Below are positions 28,263-34,978 of a DNA stretch of 38,003 bases, piece by piece. The position numbers and the translations under genes are program-made. Origin of the DNA: Streptomyces corallincola (GTDB taxonomy: Bacteria > Actinomycetota > Actinomycetes > Streptomycetales > Streptomycetaceae); assembly GCF_019104725.1 (NCBI RefSeq), contig NZ_JAHRXF010000055.1, forward strand, positions 1 to 38,003. The letters are read 5' to 3'. The notes beneath the pieces are model-generated. The model had not been told where the DNA came from. It saw only the letters and a list, made by a program, of their open reading frames with translations, and searched no databases. Position 1 is the first letter of the stretch. Every line of letters begins with the position of its first letter.

Positions 28263-29180
28263 TCACGCACCCGCCCGCAGCAGCGGCTCCAGCAGCAGCC
28301 GTATATCGAGGGCCCGACTCAGATCGCTGACCTGCCCGTCCCCGACCTCCACCACCCGCCACACCCCATCGGTCCGCAGCGCGAGATCGGTGGTGACGAA
28401 CCGGCAGCCGAGAGCGCCGACCCGCGACGCGAGCCGTTCGAGTTCCGCAGCGTCCGGCACCTCACCCCAACCACCTTCGCCGGCAAGGGCGTTGTCATCG
28501 ACAGCCGGGGCGGACGGCATGTCGGGATGCGGGCCGGTGAGCACCGGGCGTCCGTCGATCCACCAGACCCGCACCTCCGGCCCGCCGAACTCCTCGAACG
28601 CCCGCAGCACGACACCCCCGGCGAGGAAATCGCCCTGCGCCTCGACCAACTTGCTCGCGACACACACAAGTTGCTCGGTGTCACCGAGGTCCGGTACGTA
28701 ACACGCCTCATCCCACTCGTGCTTGCGGGACTTGACGTAGTCCTTGACGACAAGCGGCCCGTTGCCGAGCAGCGCGGCGAGCCCGGCCACCCGCTGCCCC
28801 GTCGGCACGCTTCCCGGCGCCACCGGAAGCCACGCGCTGCGCGGGGTGACTCCCACGAACTCCCCGTACCAACCTGGTAGTTCATGGGCCCGGCGATAGC
28901 TCGCGGCACCGGTGACCAGCTGGCTTCCGCGCCGGGCCAGCGCGTCCGCCAGTTCGGCGTACCGCTCCCCCGGCACCATCCACCCCCGGTACCAGAGCGG
29001 ACCGAGCCCCCGAGGCACCCCGGCGACCGCCTCCTCGACCCGGCCGCGTGCCAGCGCTTCGTGGTCGAGAAGGGCGACCCGTGCCCCCAACTCCTCTGCC
29101 GCAGAAGCTGATTCGGCGAAATGCGGATCGGCCCGGCGCGGGCGCAGGGGGTCACAACAGATCAGCAGAGAAGCGGTCAT
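28263..29180 (-). CDS. ATP-grasp protein of the R2K clade
   Basis: A 305-residue protein whose signature PLVVKDYVKSRKHEWDEACY marks the R2K_3 ATP-grasp family, as I remember it. Also seen: FVGVTPRSAWLPV, LAGGVVLRAFEEFGGPEVRVWW (quoted in part), and the C-terminal GCRFVTTDLAL and VWRVVEVGDGQVSDL, giving the D and E-x-G/N acidic metal site. R2K proteins are peptide-ligase-like and occur near phage or conflict systems. No such system is visible here. Start ATG 29180 with no strong ribosome site. It is transcribed against the SDR/NTF2 pair and its 5' end lies 39 nt from the next minus-strand gene's stop, so it may be cotranscribed with that gene. Confidence 0.8.
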   Translation of the reverse strand: MTASLLICCDPLRPRRADPHFAESASAAEELGARVALLDHEALARGRVEEAVAGVPRGLGPLWYRGWMVPGERYAELADALARRGSQLVTGAASYRRAHELPGWYGEFVGVTPRSAWLPVAPGSVPTGQRVAGLAALLGNGPLVVKDYVKSRKHEWDEACYVPDLGDTEQLVCVASKLVEAQGDFLAGGVVLRAFEEFGGPEVRVWWIDGRPVLTGPHPDMPSAPAVDDNALAGEGGWGEVPDAAELERLASRVGALGCRFVTTDLALRTDGVWRVVEVGDGQVSDLSRALDIRLLLEPLLRAGA

Positions 29181-29219
29181 GAGCGCAGCGTAGAACCGCG
29201 CCCCGGCACGCGCCGGGGA

Positions 29220-30389
29220 TCACTGGAGGATGGTCGCCCCCTGCACCCGCCCGATCCGCCCATCGGTCCACAGGGAGCTGTCCCAGACCGTGGTCAGGCG
29301 GGTGATCAGGCCGGACCGGTCGAGCGCGAGGGCGGTGTTGCCGCGCGGGGCGGGCGCGCCGGGGTTGGTCCACTCGTAGCCGCCGCCCCGCGCACCGCCG
29401 ACCGCGTGCCGGACGCGGGAGCCCGCGCCGTACGGCAGGACGGGCAGCGCCCGCCGCAGGAAGTCGGCCAGCGAGGTACGGCCCTCGATGTGCACGTGCG
29501 CCGCGAGGTCGTCGAAGACGGCGTCGGGGTGGAACAGCGCGGCGGCGCCGGAGGCGTCCCCGGCCCCGAACGCCGCACCCAACCACTTGACCACCGAACG
29601 CAGTTGAGGAGCCGCCCGCTCCCCGACCGCACTCTCCCCGAAGTCGGCGGGGAACCGGTCGGCCGGGGTGCGCTGTTCGCGGATGCCCGCGAGGGTGAAG
29701 GCGCGCCCGTCCCAGTAGTCGATCCAGCGGACGATCCTGCCGCGCCGGAAGTCCACCGCGCCCAGCGGCCGGATCTCGTGGCCGAACAGCTCGGGCGTGT
29801 CGGTGAAGTGGACCAGCGCGCTGGTCGCGTCGCCGATGATGCGGGTGGGATACGACGCGGCCGTCTTCGGCCAGGTCGGCATCAGCCCGGCGAACAGGTC
29901 GTGCAGATCCTGCCAGCGGTACCAGGACCAGCCGAGCGTGGCGTCGATGTACGTCATGTCCCGCGCGAAGTGGGCCATCGTCGCGTCCACGTCCGCCGCA
30001 GTCTTGGCCTCGAAGAAGGACGTGAACAGGCGCACCACCTCGGGACTCGCCAGGCTGACATCGACCTCACGGCCCAGGATCACGGCGGTGTCGCGCCCAC
30101 CGGAGGAACGGTACGGCCCAGCGGCCCGAGTGGTGCCCGCGGCGAGCCCGGTGAGGCCCACGGCGGACACGGCCGTGGCCCCCACGGCGGCGCTCAGCAG
30201 CGATCGCCGGTCACGCCCACCCTTGCCCGCTCCCCCGGGGCGGGCGTCAGCCAGGCCGTCGGCTCGGCTGACGGTTCTACCGTCGGCCCGGCTGCTGGCC
30301 CGGCGGTCGTCCCGGTCATCTGCCCGACTGCCGTCCCGGCCATCGGCTCGACTGTCGGCCCGGTCATCGTGTCGCGGACGGATCGGCAT
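29220..30389 (-). CDS. Tat-exported protein with two NTF2-like domains
   Basis: About 389 residues. The N-terminus (1-55) is a repetitive Arg/Asp run with SRADGR and SRADD words, then a twin-arginine signal around GRDRRSLLSAAVG (RR at 61-62) with a hydrophobic helix and an AxA-like end near TTRAAG. Two NTF2/SnoaL-like domains follow: about 113-235 (LFTSFFEAKTAADVDATMAHF, later GAVDFRRGRIVRWIDYWDG) and about 255-375 (KWLGAAFGAGDASGAAALFHPD, quoted in part, then LITRLTTVWDSS). Export with cofactor or prefolded is implied. I chose ATG 30389 because AGAGG lies nine bases upstream; 30395 is possible. It is divergent from the TetR gene and its promoter probably overlaps the operators at 30529-30581. 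The tandem fusion and the long repetitive n-region are unusual. Confidence 0.8.
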   Translation of the reverse strand: MPIRPRHDDRADSRADGRDGSRADDRDDRRASSRADGRTVSRADGLADARPGGAGKGGRDRRSLLSAAVGATAVSAVGLTGLAAGTTRAAGPYRSSGGRDTAVILGREVDVSLASPEVVRLFTSFFEAKTAADVDATMAHFARDMTYIDATLGWSWYRWQDLHDLFAGLMPTWPKTAASYPTRIIGDATSALVHFTDTPELFGHEIRPLGAVDFRRGRIVRWIDYWDGRAFTLAGIREQRTPADRFPADFGESAVGERAAPQLRSVVKWLGAAFGAGDASGAAALFHPDAVFDDLAAHVHIEGRTSLADFLRRALPVLPYGAGSRVRHAVGGARGGGYEWTNPGAPAPRGNTALALDRSGLITRLTTVWDSSLWTDGRIGRVQGATILQ

Positions 30390-30528
30390 GTTCATCAGCC
30401 TCTTCTCCGGTGCCACCGCCGTGCGCCGGGGGCCCGGCGCACGGCATAACTGTTGCGAAACCACACCGGGGGAACCGCCGGAACGGTTCACCGGGGTGAT
30501 CGGCGCCACACCACGCACGCCCATTCAA

Positions 30529-30581
30529 CCATCCGGTTGTTTTAAGGTGGCGATACGCCTACAGTGAAACCAACCGGATGG
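30529..30581 (+). promoter_or_regulatory. TetR promoter with two operators
   Basis: -35 TTGTTT at 30537-30542, 17-nt spacer, -10 TACAGT at 30560-30565. Operator 1 at 30529-30540 reads ACAACCGGATGG on the minus strand and overlaps the -35; operator 2 at 30570-30581 reads CCAACCGGATGG and covers the expected start. Same arrangement as at 26570-26627, with 41 versus 46 nt between sites. It suggests autoregulation and control of the divergent gene. Confidence 0.75.
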
Positions 30582-30609
30582 ATGTGAATTGATCGAAGGA
30601 GGGTCCGCC

Positions 30610-30660
30610 ATGAGAACCGCGCCCGTGCCACCCGAGAGGGGCGATCCCGATGTCACGTGA
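30610..30660 (+). CDS. 16-residue leader ORF overlapping the TetR start
   Basis: ATG 30610 follows AAGGAGGG (30596-30603) by six bases, the best ribosome site near the TetR gene. It encodes MRTAPVPPERGDPDVT and stops at 30658-30660, 11 bases into the TetR gene in another frame. The TetR ATG at 30650 has only a weaker GAGGGG nine bases away. Translation of the leader would thus couple to TetR translation. The peptide has four prolines; attenuation by stalling is conceivable but unproven. Confidence 0.5.
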   Translation: MRTAPVPPERGDPDVT

Positions 30661-31243
30661 CTCGTCCGCGACCCAGGCCCGACTGCTGGAAGCGGCCTAC
30701 GAGGAGTTCGTCGGCCACGGTCTGGCGGGCGCGCGCGTGGACCGCATCGCCAAGAACGCGTCCGCCAACAAGCAGGCCATCTATGCCTACTTCGGCTCCA
30801 AGGACGACCTCTTCGACGCCGTCCTCGCGGCCCGCATCCGGGTACTGGCCGACGTGACCCCGTTCACCGCGCACGACCTGGCCGCCTACGCGGGCGCCCT
30901 CTTCGACGCCTTCATCGCCGACCCCGATCTCCTCCGCCTCACCCAGTGGAAGAGCCTGGAGCAGGCGGGGGCGTCACCGGCCGAACGGGACACGCACCTC
31001 TCCAAGGCGCAGGACGTGGCCGATGTGCACGAGGTCGATCTCGACCACGGCATGGACGCCCTGATGATCGCGCTCGCCGCCGCCCAGTGCTGGTTCCTCA
31101 CCCCGGCCGTCATCCGCAACCCCACCGGGAGGAACGAGGAGGCACGGCGCGCACAGCACCGCGAGGCCGTCGTCGCGGCGGTGGAGGCGATGACCGCCCG
31201 GATCACCGGGCGCCCGGCGGTCCAGCCGGTCACCGGCGGCTGA
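30650..31243 (+). CDS. TetR/AcrR-family repressor
   Basis: A 197-residue TetR-type regulator. The N-terminal helix-turn-helix covers about residues 8-55: TQARLLEAAYEEFVGHGLAG, VDRIAKNASANKQAIYAYFG and the SKDDLFDAVL helix after it. The C-terminal helical part would bind a ligand; no family beyond TetR is recognisable. It is preceded by a promoter with two CCAACCGGATGG operators, which recur before the SDR gene 4 kb away, so autoregulation and control of SDR, NTF2-like and the divergent double-NTF2 gene are expected. The likely ligand is a substrate of these enzymes. ATG 30650 overlaps a leader ORF (30610-30660). Confidence 0.92.
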   Translation: MSRDSSATQARLLEAAYEEFVGHGLAGARVDRIAKNASANKQAIYAYFGSKDDLFDAVLAARIRVLADVTPFTAHDLAAYAGALFDAFIADPDLLRLTQWKSLEQAGASPAERDTHLSKAQDVADVHEVDLDHGMDALMIALAAAQCWFLTPAVIRNPTGRNEEARRAQHREAVVAAVEAMTARITGRPAVQPVTGG

Positions 31244-31621
31244 GGGCGCGAGGGCGCGAGGAGCGACGCCCGGCGGTCGGCGGCTGAGGGGTGACGGCTG
31301 ACGGCTGCCGGGCCGCCCGCGCGGCCGACCCGGGCCCCGGCACCGGCCCCGGACGGCGCCTGTCGGCCGTGGGGACGGCGCTCGCTGGTGAACCGAACCG
31401 TCCCCTCCGCACCATGTCCCCGGTGTACGCCCGTGCCGGAACGCGGCCCGTACACCGAGGGGTTCACGATCCACCCGCACGCGGTGCGGGAGGGTGCCGG
31501 GATCGGGTTACGTGTCCCCGGACAGCCCGCCGGAGCAGGTCCCGTACACCAAGGTGAACGCGCGCGGCACGTTGATGGTCGAGGGAGGGCCGGAAGGCGT
31601 CGCTGCTACTGCTGCCGTACT
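31244..31621. other. Intergenic DNA with possible decayed coding sequence
   Basis: About 380 nt between TetR and the nucleoside-hydrolase-like gene. It begins with short gagggcgcga and gacggct direct repeats (31243-31310). From about 31430 one frame reads PYTEGFTIHPHAVREGAG and the next reads YVSPDSPPEQVPYTKVNARG, which look protein-like but in different frames, so a frameshifted remnant is possible. I do not recognise it. Confidence 0.25.
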
Positions 31622-31651
31622 ACTGACCGGCTGCCTGGTAGTCGCCGGTCA
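31622..31651 (-). terminator. 9-bp perfect hairpin at the nucleoside-hydrolase stop
   Basis: 31622-31630 (ctgaccggc) and 31643-31651 (gccggtcag) are exact complements around 12 nt. The inner arm includes the stop codon (31649-31651). Position and strength fit a terminator for the minus-strand gene. Confidence 0.6.
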
Positions 31652-32821
31652 GCGGGTGGCGGCGGCGACGAAGGTGTCGGCGACCCGCTTGTCGTCCACG
31701 GTCTGGACGTACCGCACCTTGGCCTCGCCGAGGCCGGGCGAGTCGCCGTCGGACCAGACGCGGGTGGCGCCGTAATCGGGACCGGGGCTCATGTCCACGT
31801 CCATACGGAGCGGGATGCTCTGCCGGACGAGGGTGGGGTCGGCGGCGACCTCGGTGGTGGTCTCGTCCCAGAGCGGGTAGCCGACGTACCCGGCCTTGAC
31901 CACGTAGTCGCTGATTGCGGTCCGGTGGGCCTTGATCCTGGCCAGCATGCCCTTGTCGAACATGACGGACGATGTCACGTCACCGAGGGCGGTCACGTTC
32001 TTCCACCCGGCGGTGAGGACGATGTGGGCCGCCTCGGGGTCGAAGCGGAAGTTGAAGCCCTCGCTGGAGTTGAACCCCTTGTCCTTCTCACCGGGGTTGA
32101 GCTGGTAGAGGTTGCCGCCGCCGATGACGATGCCCTTGGCGAGCGAGGCGAACCGCGGGTCCTTGCGGACCGCTCCGGCGATGTTGGTCAGCGGGCCCGC
32201 GGTGACGATGGTGACCTGGTGCGGGTGGGCGCGGACCTGGTCGATGAGGAAGTCCACGGCCTGCTCCTTGCTGGCCTTCAGCGACTTGGCCCACCCGAAC
32301 GGCGGCTCTGTCACCTGATCCGGCCCGGTGGCGGGCTCGTCCTTGCCGGACGCGGGCCGGTTGAACGCCCCCAGCCACGCCTTCCCGCCGCCGTACATCT
32401 TCTGGTACGCGTACGCCCGCTGCGGGGAGTTGATCAGGGGGTACGTGAAGCCCTGGGAGACGGGTACGTCCCGGCGCCCTATCTTCTCGAAGAACGACAG
32501 CGCGTCCGCCGTCCCCTGCTTGGCCCATCCGTCACCGGTGACCACGGTGGTGCCGAGCACCTTCACCTTGGGGTTCGCCAGCAACGGCAGGATGGAGGTC
32601 GCGCCGGAGGAGGTCCAGTCGTTGTCGTACACGACCAGCTGCTTCCCGGCCGTACTCCCCGCCTGCCGCGCGACCGTGGCCGTATGCGCCGCGTCCCGCC
32701 CCGCCACCTGCGTACCGCACGCGCTGGTCAGCAGCAGCACAGCGGCCCCGAGCCCCACGACCGCGCCCTTCCCCCTGCCACGCGACCCCGCACGCCCGAC
32801 ACCGCTCGTCTGCTTCACCAT
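31649..32821 (-). CDS. Nucleoside-hydrolase-like lipoprotein
   Basis: A 390-residue lipoprotein with a basic start (MVKQTSGVGR), hydrophobic helix and lipobox LTSAC. The rest resembles inosine/uridine nucleoside hydrolases: VKVLGTTVVTGD, VTIVTAGPLTNIAGAVRKDP, KGIVIGGG, FNFRFDPEAAHIVLTAGWKNVTALG (quoted in part). The N-terminal Ca-binding DxDxxxDD is DNDWTSSGA here, and the C-terminal HD is WDETTTEV. This variant of the family (DNDW) exists in bacteria and fungi from memory, but the second Asp pair and the general-acid His are not visible, so activity on nucleosides is uncertain. ATG 32821 has AAGGGG a few bases upstream; an upstream frame to 32884 is less likely. It has its own promoter (32868-32897) and ends in a hairpin. 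Confidence 0.85.
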   Translation of the reverse strand: MVKQTSGVGRAGSRGRGKGAVVGLGAAVLLLTSACGTQVAGRDAAHTATVARQAGSTAGKQLVVYDNDWTSSGATSILPLLANPKVKVLGTTVVTGDGWAKQGTADALSFFEKIGRRDVPVSQGFTYPLINSPQRAYAYQKMYGGGKAWLGAFNRPASGKDEPATGPDQVTEPPFGWAKSLKASKEQAVDFLIDQVRAHPHQVTIVTAGPLTNIAGAVRKDPRFASLAKGIVIGGGNLYQLNPGEKDKGFNSSEGFNFRFDPEAAHIVLTAGWKNVTALGDVTSSVMFDKGMLARIKAHRTAISDYVVKAGYVGYPLWDETTTEVAADPTLVRQSIPLRMDVDMSPGPDYGATRVWSDGDSPGLGEAKVRYVQTVDDKRVADTFVAAATR

Positions 32822-32867
32822 GAGTCCCCTTTTGGAATGAAAGCGCATCGAGTGCACTTGGCGCGGA

Positions 32868-32897
32868 ATCCTCAGCGCCACCAAAGGTCCATGTCAA
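32868..32897 (-). promoter_or_regulatory. Promoter for the nucleoside-hydrolase-like gene
   Basis: Minus-strand TTGACA (complement of 32892-32897) is followed after 18 nt by GAGGAT (complement of 32868-32873). The expected start is about 40 nt before the gene. A gggggaccccc palindrome lies just upstream of the -35 box. The -35 is perfect; the -10 is weak. Confidence 0.5.
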
Positions 32898-32989
32898 GGG
32901 GGTCCCCCACTCCGTCTCAACGGGTGGTCGCCCCTTGTATACGGGGAGCCCGGCCAATCACCCCCGAAATTCAGACAAAACCCAGCAGG

Positions 32990-33248
32990 GGAAAAGTCCA
33001 GGGCGTTCGCGCCGCGCAACTTCGCCAGGAGAGCCTCGTGCGGCCGCGGCCACACACCGGCATCGGTCCACTCCGCCAAACGGCGCCGGCACGTCATGCC
33101 CGAGCCGAAGCCGACCTCCTGCAGAAGGTGTTCCCAGGGGATGGCGTGCGCGACGCTCCACCCTGGGCAACAGCGGCTCGATCACCATCCACAGCTCGTC
33201 ATCGACTTCCCACGGCTTCGGCCGAGCCACACCACACCCTCGGATCAC
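32990..33248 (-). pseudogene. Truncated and deleted IS5-family transposase
   Basis: Minus-strand peptides match the N-terminal half of a common Streptomyces IS5-type transposase: PWEVDDELWMVIEPLLPRVERRARHP, in one frame to about 33141 (quoted in part by ends), then WEHLLQEVGFGSGMTCRRRL and HEALLAKLRGANALDFS in the next frame to 32990. About 25 residues are missing between the two blocks at about 33140, which also shifts the frame, and everything after ALDFS (most of the catalytic DDE domain) is gone. It cannot be active. Upstream, 33249-33300 probably holds the element's left end (gatcatttcgttaggagttctta). The match is from memory. Confidence 0.75.
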
Positions 33249-33372
33249 CAGTCCCGCAGTGATCCAACCAACCGGAAGATCATTTCGTTAGGAGTTCTTA
33301 CTCCCCCGCCACGCCGAGAACCCATAGCCGTCTACGGCTCGGACAACGGCGTCCGCACCTGCGAGGAAACGA

Positions 33373-33397
33373 CTGCCCGGGAAGCCGGTCCCGGCAG
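33373..33397 (-). terminator. Hairpin at the end of the four-gene operon
   Basis: ctgcc-c-ggga at 33373-33382 pairs with tcccggcag at 33389-33397 with a one-base bulge and a 6-nt loop. It is 12 nt past the DUF6282 stop on that gene's strand. The remaining bases to the IS remnant hold nothing else. Confidence 0.55.
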
Positions 33398-33409
33398 TGT
33401 GCTGCTCGG

Positions 33410-34294
33410 TTACAGGCTCAGCATCATCAGCGGTTCGGTGTGGGTGACCTGTGTGATCCGCTCGGGGGGCAACTGGGCCTCTTGGAAGGACCTCCGGGTC
33501 CACTCCAGCCAGGGGCCGATGTCCATCTGGGACGGTTGGCCGAGGTCGGAACTGTAGACGACCCTGGGGAGGAGGGACAGGACGTCGGCGAAGTCGCTTT
33601 GGTCCTGGTAATCGAGCAGGCGGGTCAGGGCTGTTTGTTCGGTCCATACCTGTTGCGCGGCCGCCACTTCCCACAGGTCTTTGCAGGTCAGGCCGGTCAT
33701 TGGGTTGGCGGGCTGGTTGAGCATCAGGCGGGGCAGGTCCAGGCGCACGGCCTCGTCGACGAGGAGTCGTACCTCGTGGGCGTCGGCGTGGCCCGTGGAG
33801 ATGACGACGGGCAGATCCCGAGCGGCGCGCAAGAGTTCGCGGACCTCCGGGCGCAGCATCCGGTGCTCGTCGGAGACGGTGAGGGGGCGCTGCCCCTGGG
33901 CGAGCAGCGGATGGGAGGGGGTGCGGGTCAGCCGGCTGCGGTGGGTGCGGCCCGTGACCGTGGGCAGGTGGACGATCAGGCGCAGCCCGCTGTCCTCGCC
34001 GTGCTGGATTGCGGCTTGTTCCACGGCCCGGAGGTCGAATCCTCCTGCGAGCGCGTTGAGGACGATCGAGCCGGAGACGGGCAGTCCCTGCTGACGAGCC
34101 TCCCATGCCTGGGCCGCGGTCGAGCCGAGGTGGTTCTTGAGGACCACCCAGCCCTGGTGCTCGGCATAGAGCTCACCGGCGGTGGTGGCGGTGTGGCGGC
34201 GCAGGTAAGCGTCCGGACCCACGTGGTAGTGGACGTCGATGAATTGGGCGTGGTGCGCGGTCGTTCGCGTCGTCGTGGGGGCGGTGTTCGGCAC
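33410..34294 (-). CDS. DUF6282-like metal-dependent hydrolase
   Basis: A 294-residue amidohydrolase-like TIM-barrel protein resembling DUF6282 (from memory). Seen: FIDVHYHVGPDAYLRRH at about 18-34 with an HxH metal pair (His22, His24), VVLKNHLGST, SGSIVLNALAGGFDLRAV, LIVHLPTVTG, the metal His in VVISTGHADAHEV and the metal Asp in VVYSSDLGQPSQMD. All likely metal ligands are present, so it should be active, perhaps as a lactonase or amidase. GTG 34294 starts right after the RraA-like stop; GGAGG in the end of that gene serves as its ribosome site. It is the last gene of the operon. The long linker in HRSRLTRTPSHPLLAQGQ is unusual. Confidence 0.8.
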   Translation of the reverse strand: MPNTAPTTTRTTAHHAQFIDVHYHVGPDAYLRRHTATTAGELYAEHQGWVVLKNHLGSTAAQAWEARQQGLPVSGSIVLNALAGGFDLRAVEQAAIQHGEDSGLRLIVHLPTVTGRTHRSRLTRTPSHPLLAQGQRPLTVSDEHRMLRPEVRELLRAARDLPVVISTGHADAHEVRLLVDEAVRLDLPRLMLNQPANPMTGLTCKDLWEVAAAQQVWTEQTALTRLLDYQDQSDFADVLSLLPRVVYSSDLGQPSQMDIGPWLEWTRRSFQEAQLPPERITQVTHTEPLMMLSL

Positions 34295-34300
34295 GGTGCC

Positions 34301-34978
34301 TCAGTCCTCCCAGGGGCGGGCGTAGCCGTATCGGGCGCGTGCCTCGTCAAGGCGGTCGCCGGCGAGTGCGGCCTCGCGGATGCGGGACTCCGTACGCTCT
34401 ACTGCCTCGGCCCGGCGGGCGACCTCGTCGACGAGTTCGGCGGGGATGCGCAGCGCGCCGTTGTCGTCGGCGAAGATCCAGTCCCCTGGGCGGACCTGTG
34501 TGCCCGCGATGTCGAGGTCGGCGCCAGTGCGGTCCAGCATGACCCGGTTCTTGCCGCTGACCATCGTCACGTTGGTGCTGAACAGGGGGTATCCGGCGGC
34601 ACGGCTTTCGGCCACGTCGCGTACGGACCCGTGCACGACCGTCCCGGAGAGGGAGCGGTGCTGTGCGACGGAGCTGAGGAGAGAGCCCCAGTTGGTGCAC
34701 GTGCGGCTGCCCCCGTTGTCCACGACGACGACCGATCCGGGCGGCACGTCGTCGATGTAGTTGGCCGCGTTGTGGAAATTGGTGTCGTCCTCGACGGCCC
34801 GGTAGCGGATGGTGAAGGCGGGGCCGCAGGCGATGCTGCCGGGGGTGCGGGTCACTATGCCGGGCAGCACACAGGGCGGGGTGCGCAGGCTGTCCATGGC
34901 GTCCGAGAGGGCGGCGGTGTCCAGTCGGGACAGGCGCGTGCGCAGCGCTTCGGTGTGCACGGGGGCGGGGGCGGTCAT
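34301..34978 (-). CDS. RraA-like / HMG aldolase family protein
   Basis: A 225-residue protein of the RraA / 4-hydroxy-4-methyl-2-oxoglutarate aldolase family (often labelled dimethylmenaquinone methyltransferase). Seen: LDTAALSDAMDSL, GPAFTIRYRAVEDD, PGSVVVVDNGGSRTCTNWGSLLS (quoted in part), the metal-substrate block GTVVHGSVRDVAES with Arg-Asp, and the closing PGDWIFADDNGALRIP. True RraA (an RNase E inhibitor) lacks the aldolase-type Arg-Asp pair, which is kept here, so aldolase or oxaloacetate-decarboxylase activity is likely. ATG 34978 overlaps the stop of the fusion gene by four bases (ATGA). Downstream DUF6282 begins six bases after its stop. It probably uses a divalent metal and pyruvate-type enolate. 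Confidence 0.85.
   Translation of the reverse strand: MTAPAPVHTEALRTRLSRLDTAALSDAMDSLRTPPCVLPGIVTRTPGSIACGPAFTIRYRAVEDDTNFHNAANYIDDVPPGSVVVVDNGGSRTCTNWGSLLSSVAQHRSLSGTVVHGSVRDVAESRAAGYPLFSTNVTMVSGKNRVMLDRTGADLDIAGTQVRPGDWIFADDNGALRIPAELVDEVARRAEAVERTESRIREAALAGDRLDEARARYGYARPWED

Noticed and set aside
33266..33283. A CCAACCGGAAGAT word resembling the TetR operator
   Set aside because: It lacks the TGG half-site and lies in the probable left end of the IS5 remnant, away from a supported promoter of the regulon.
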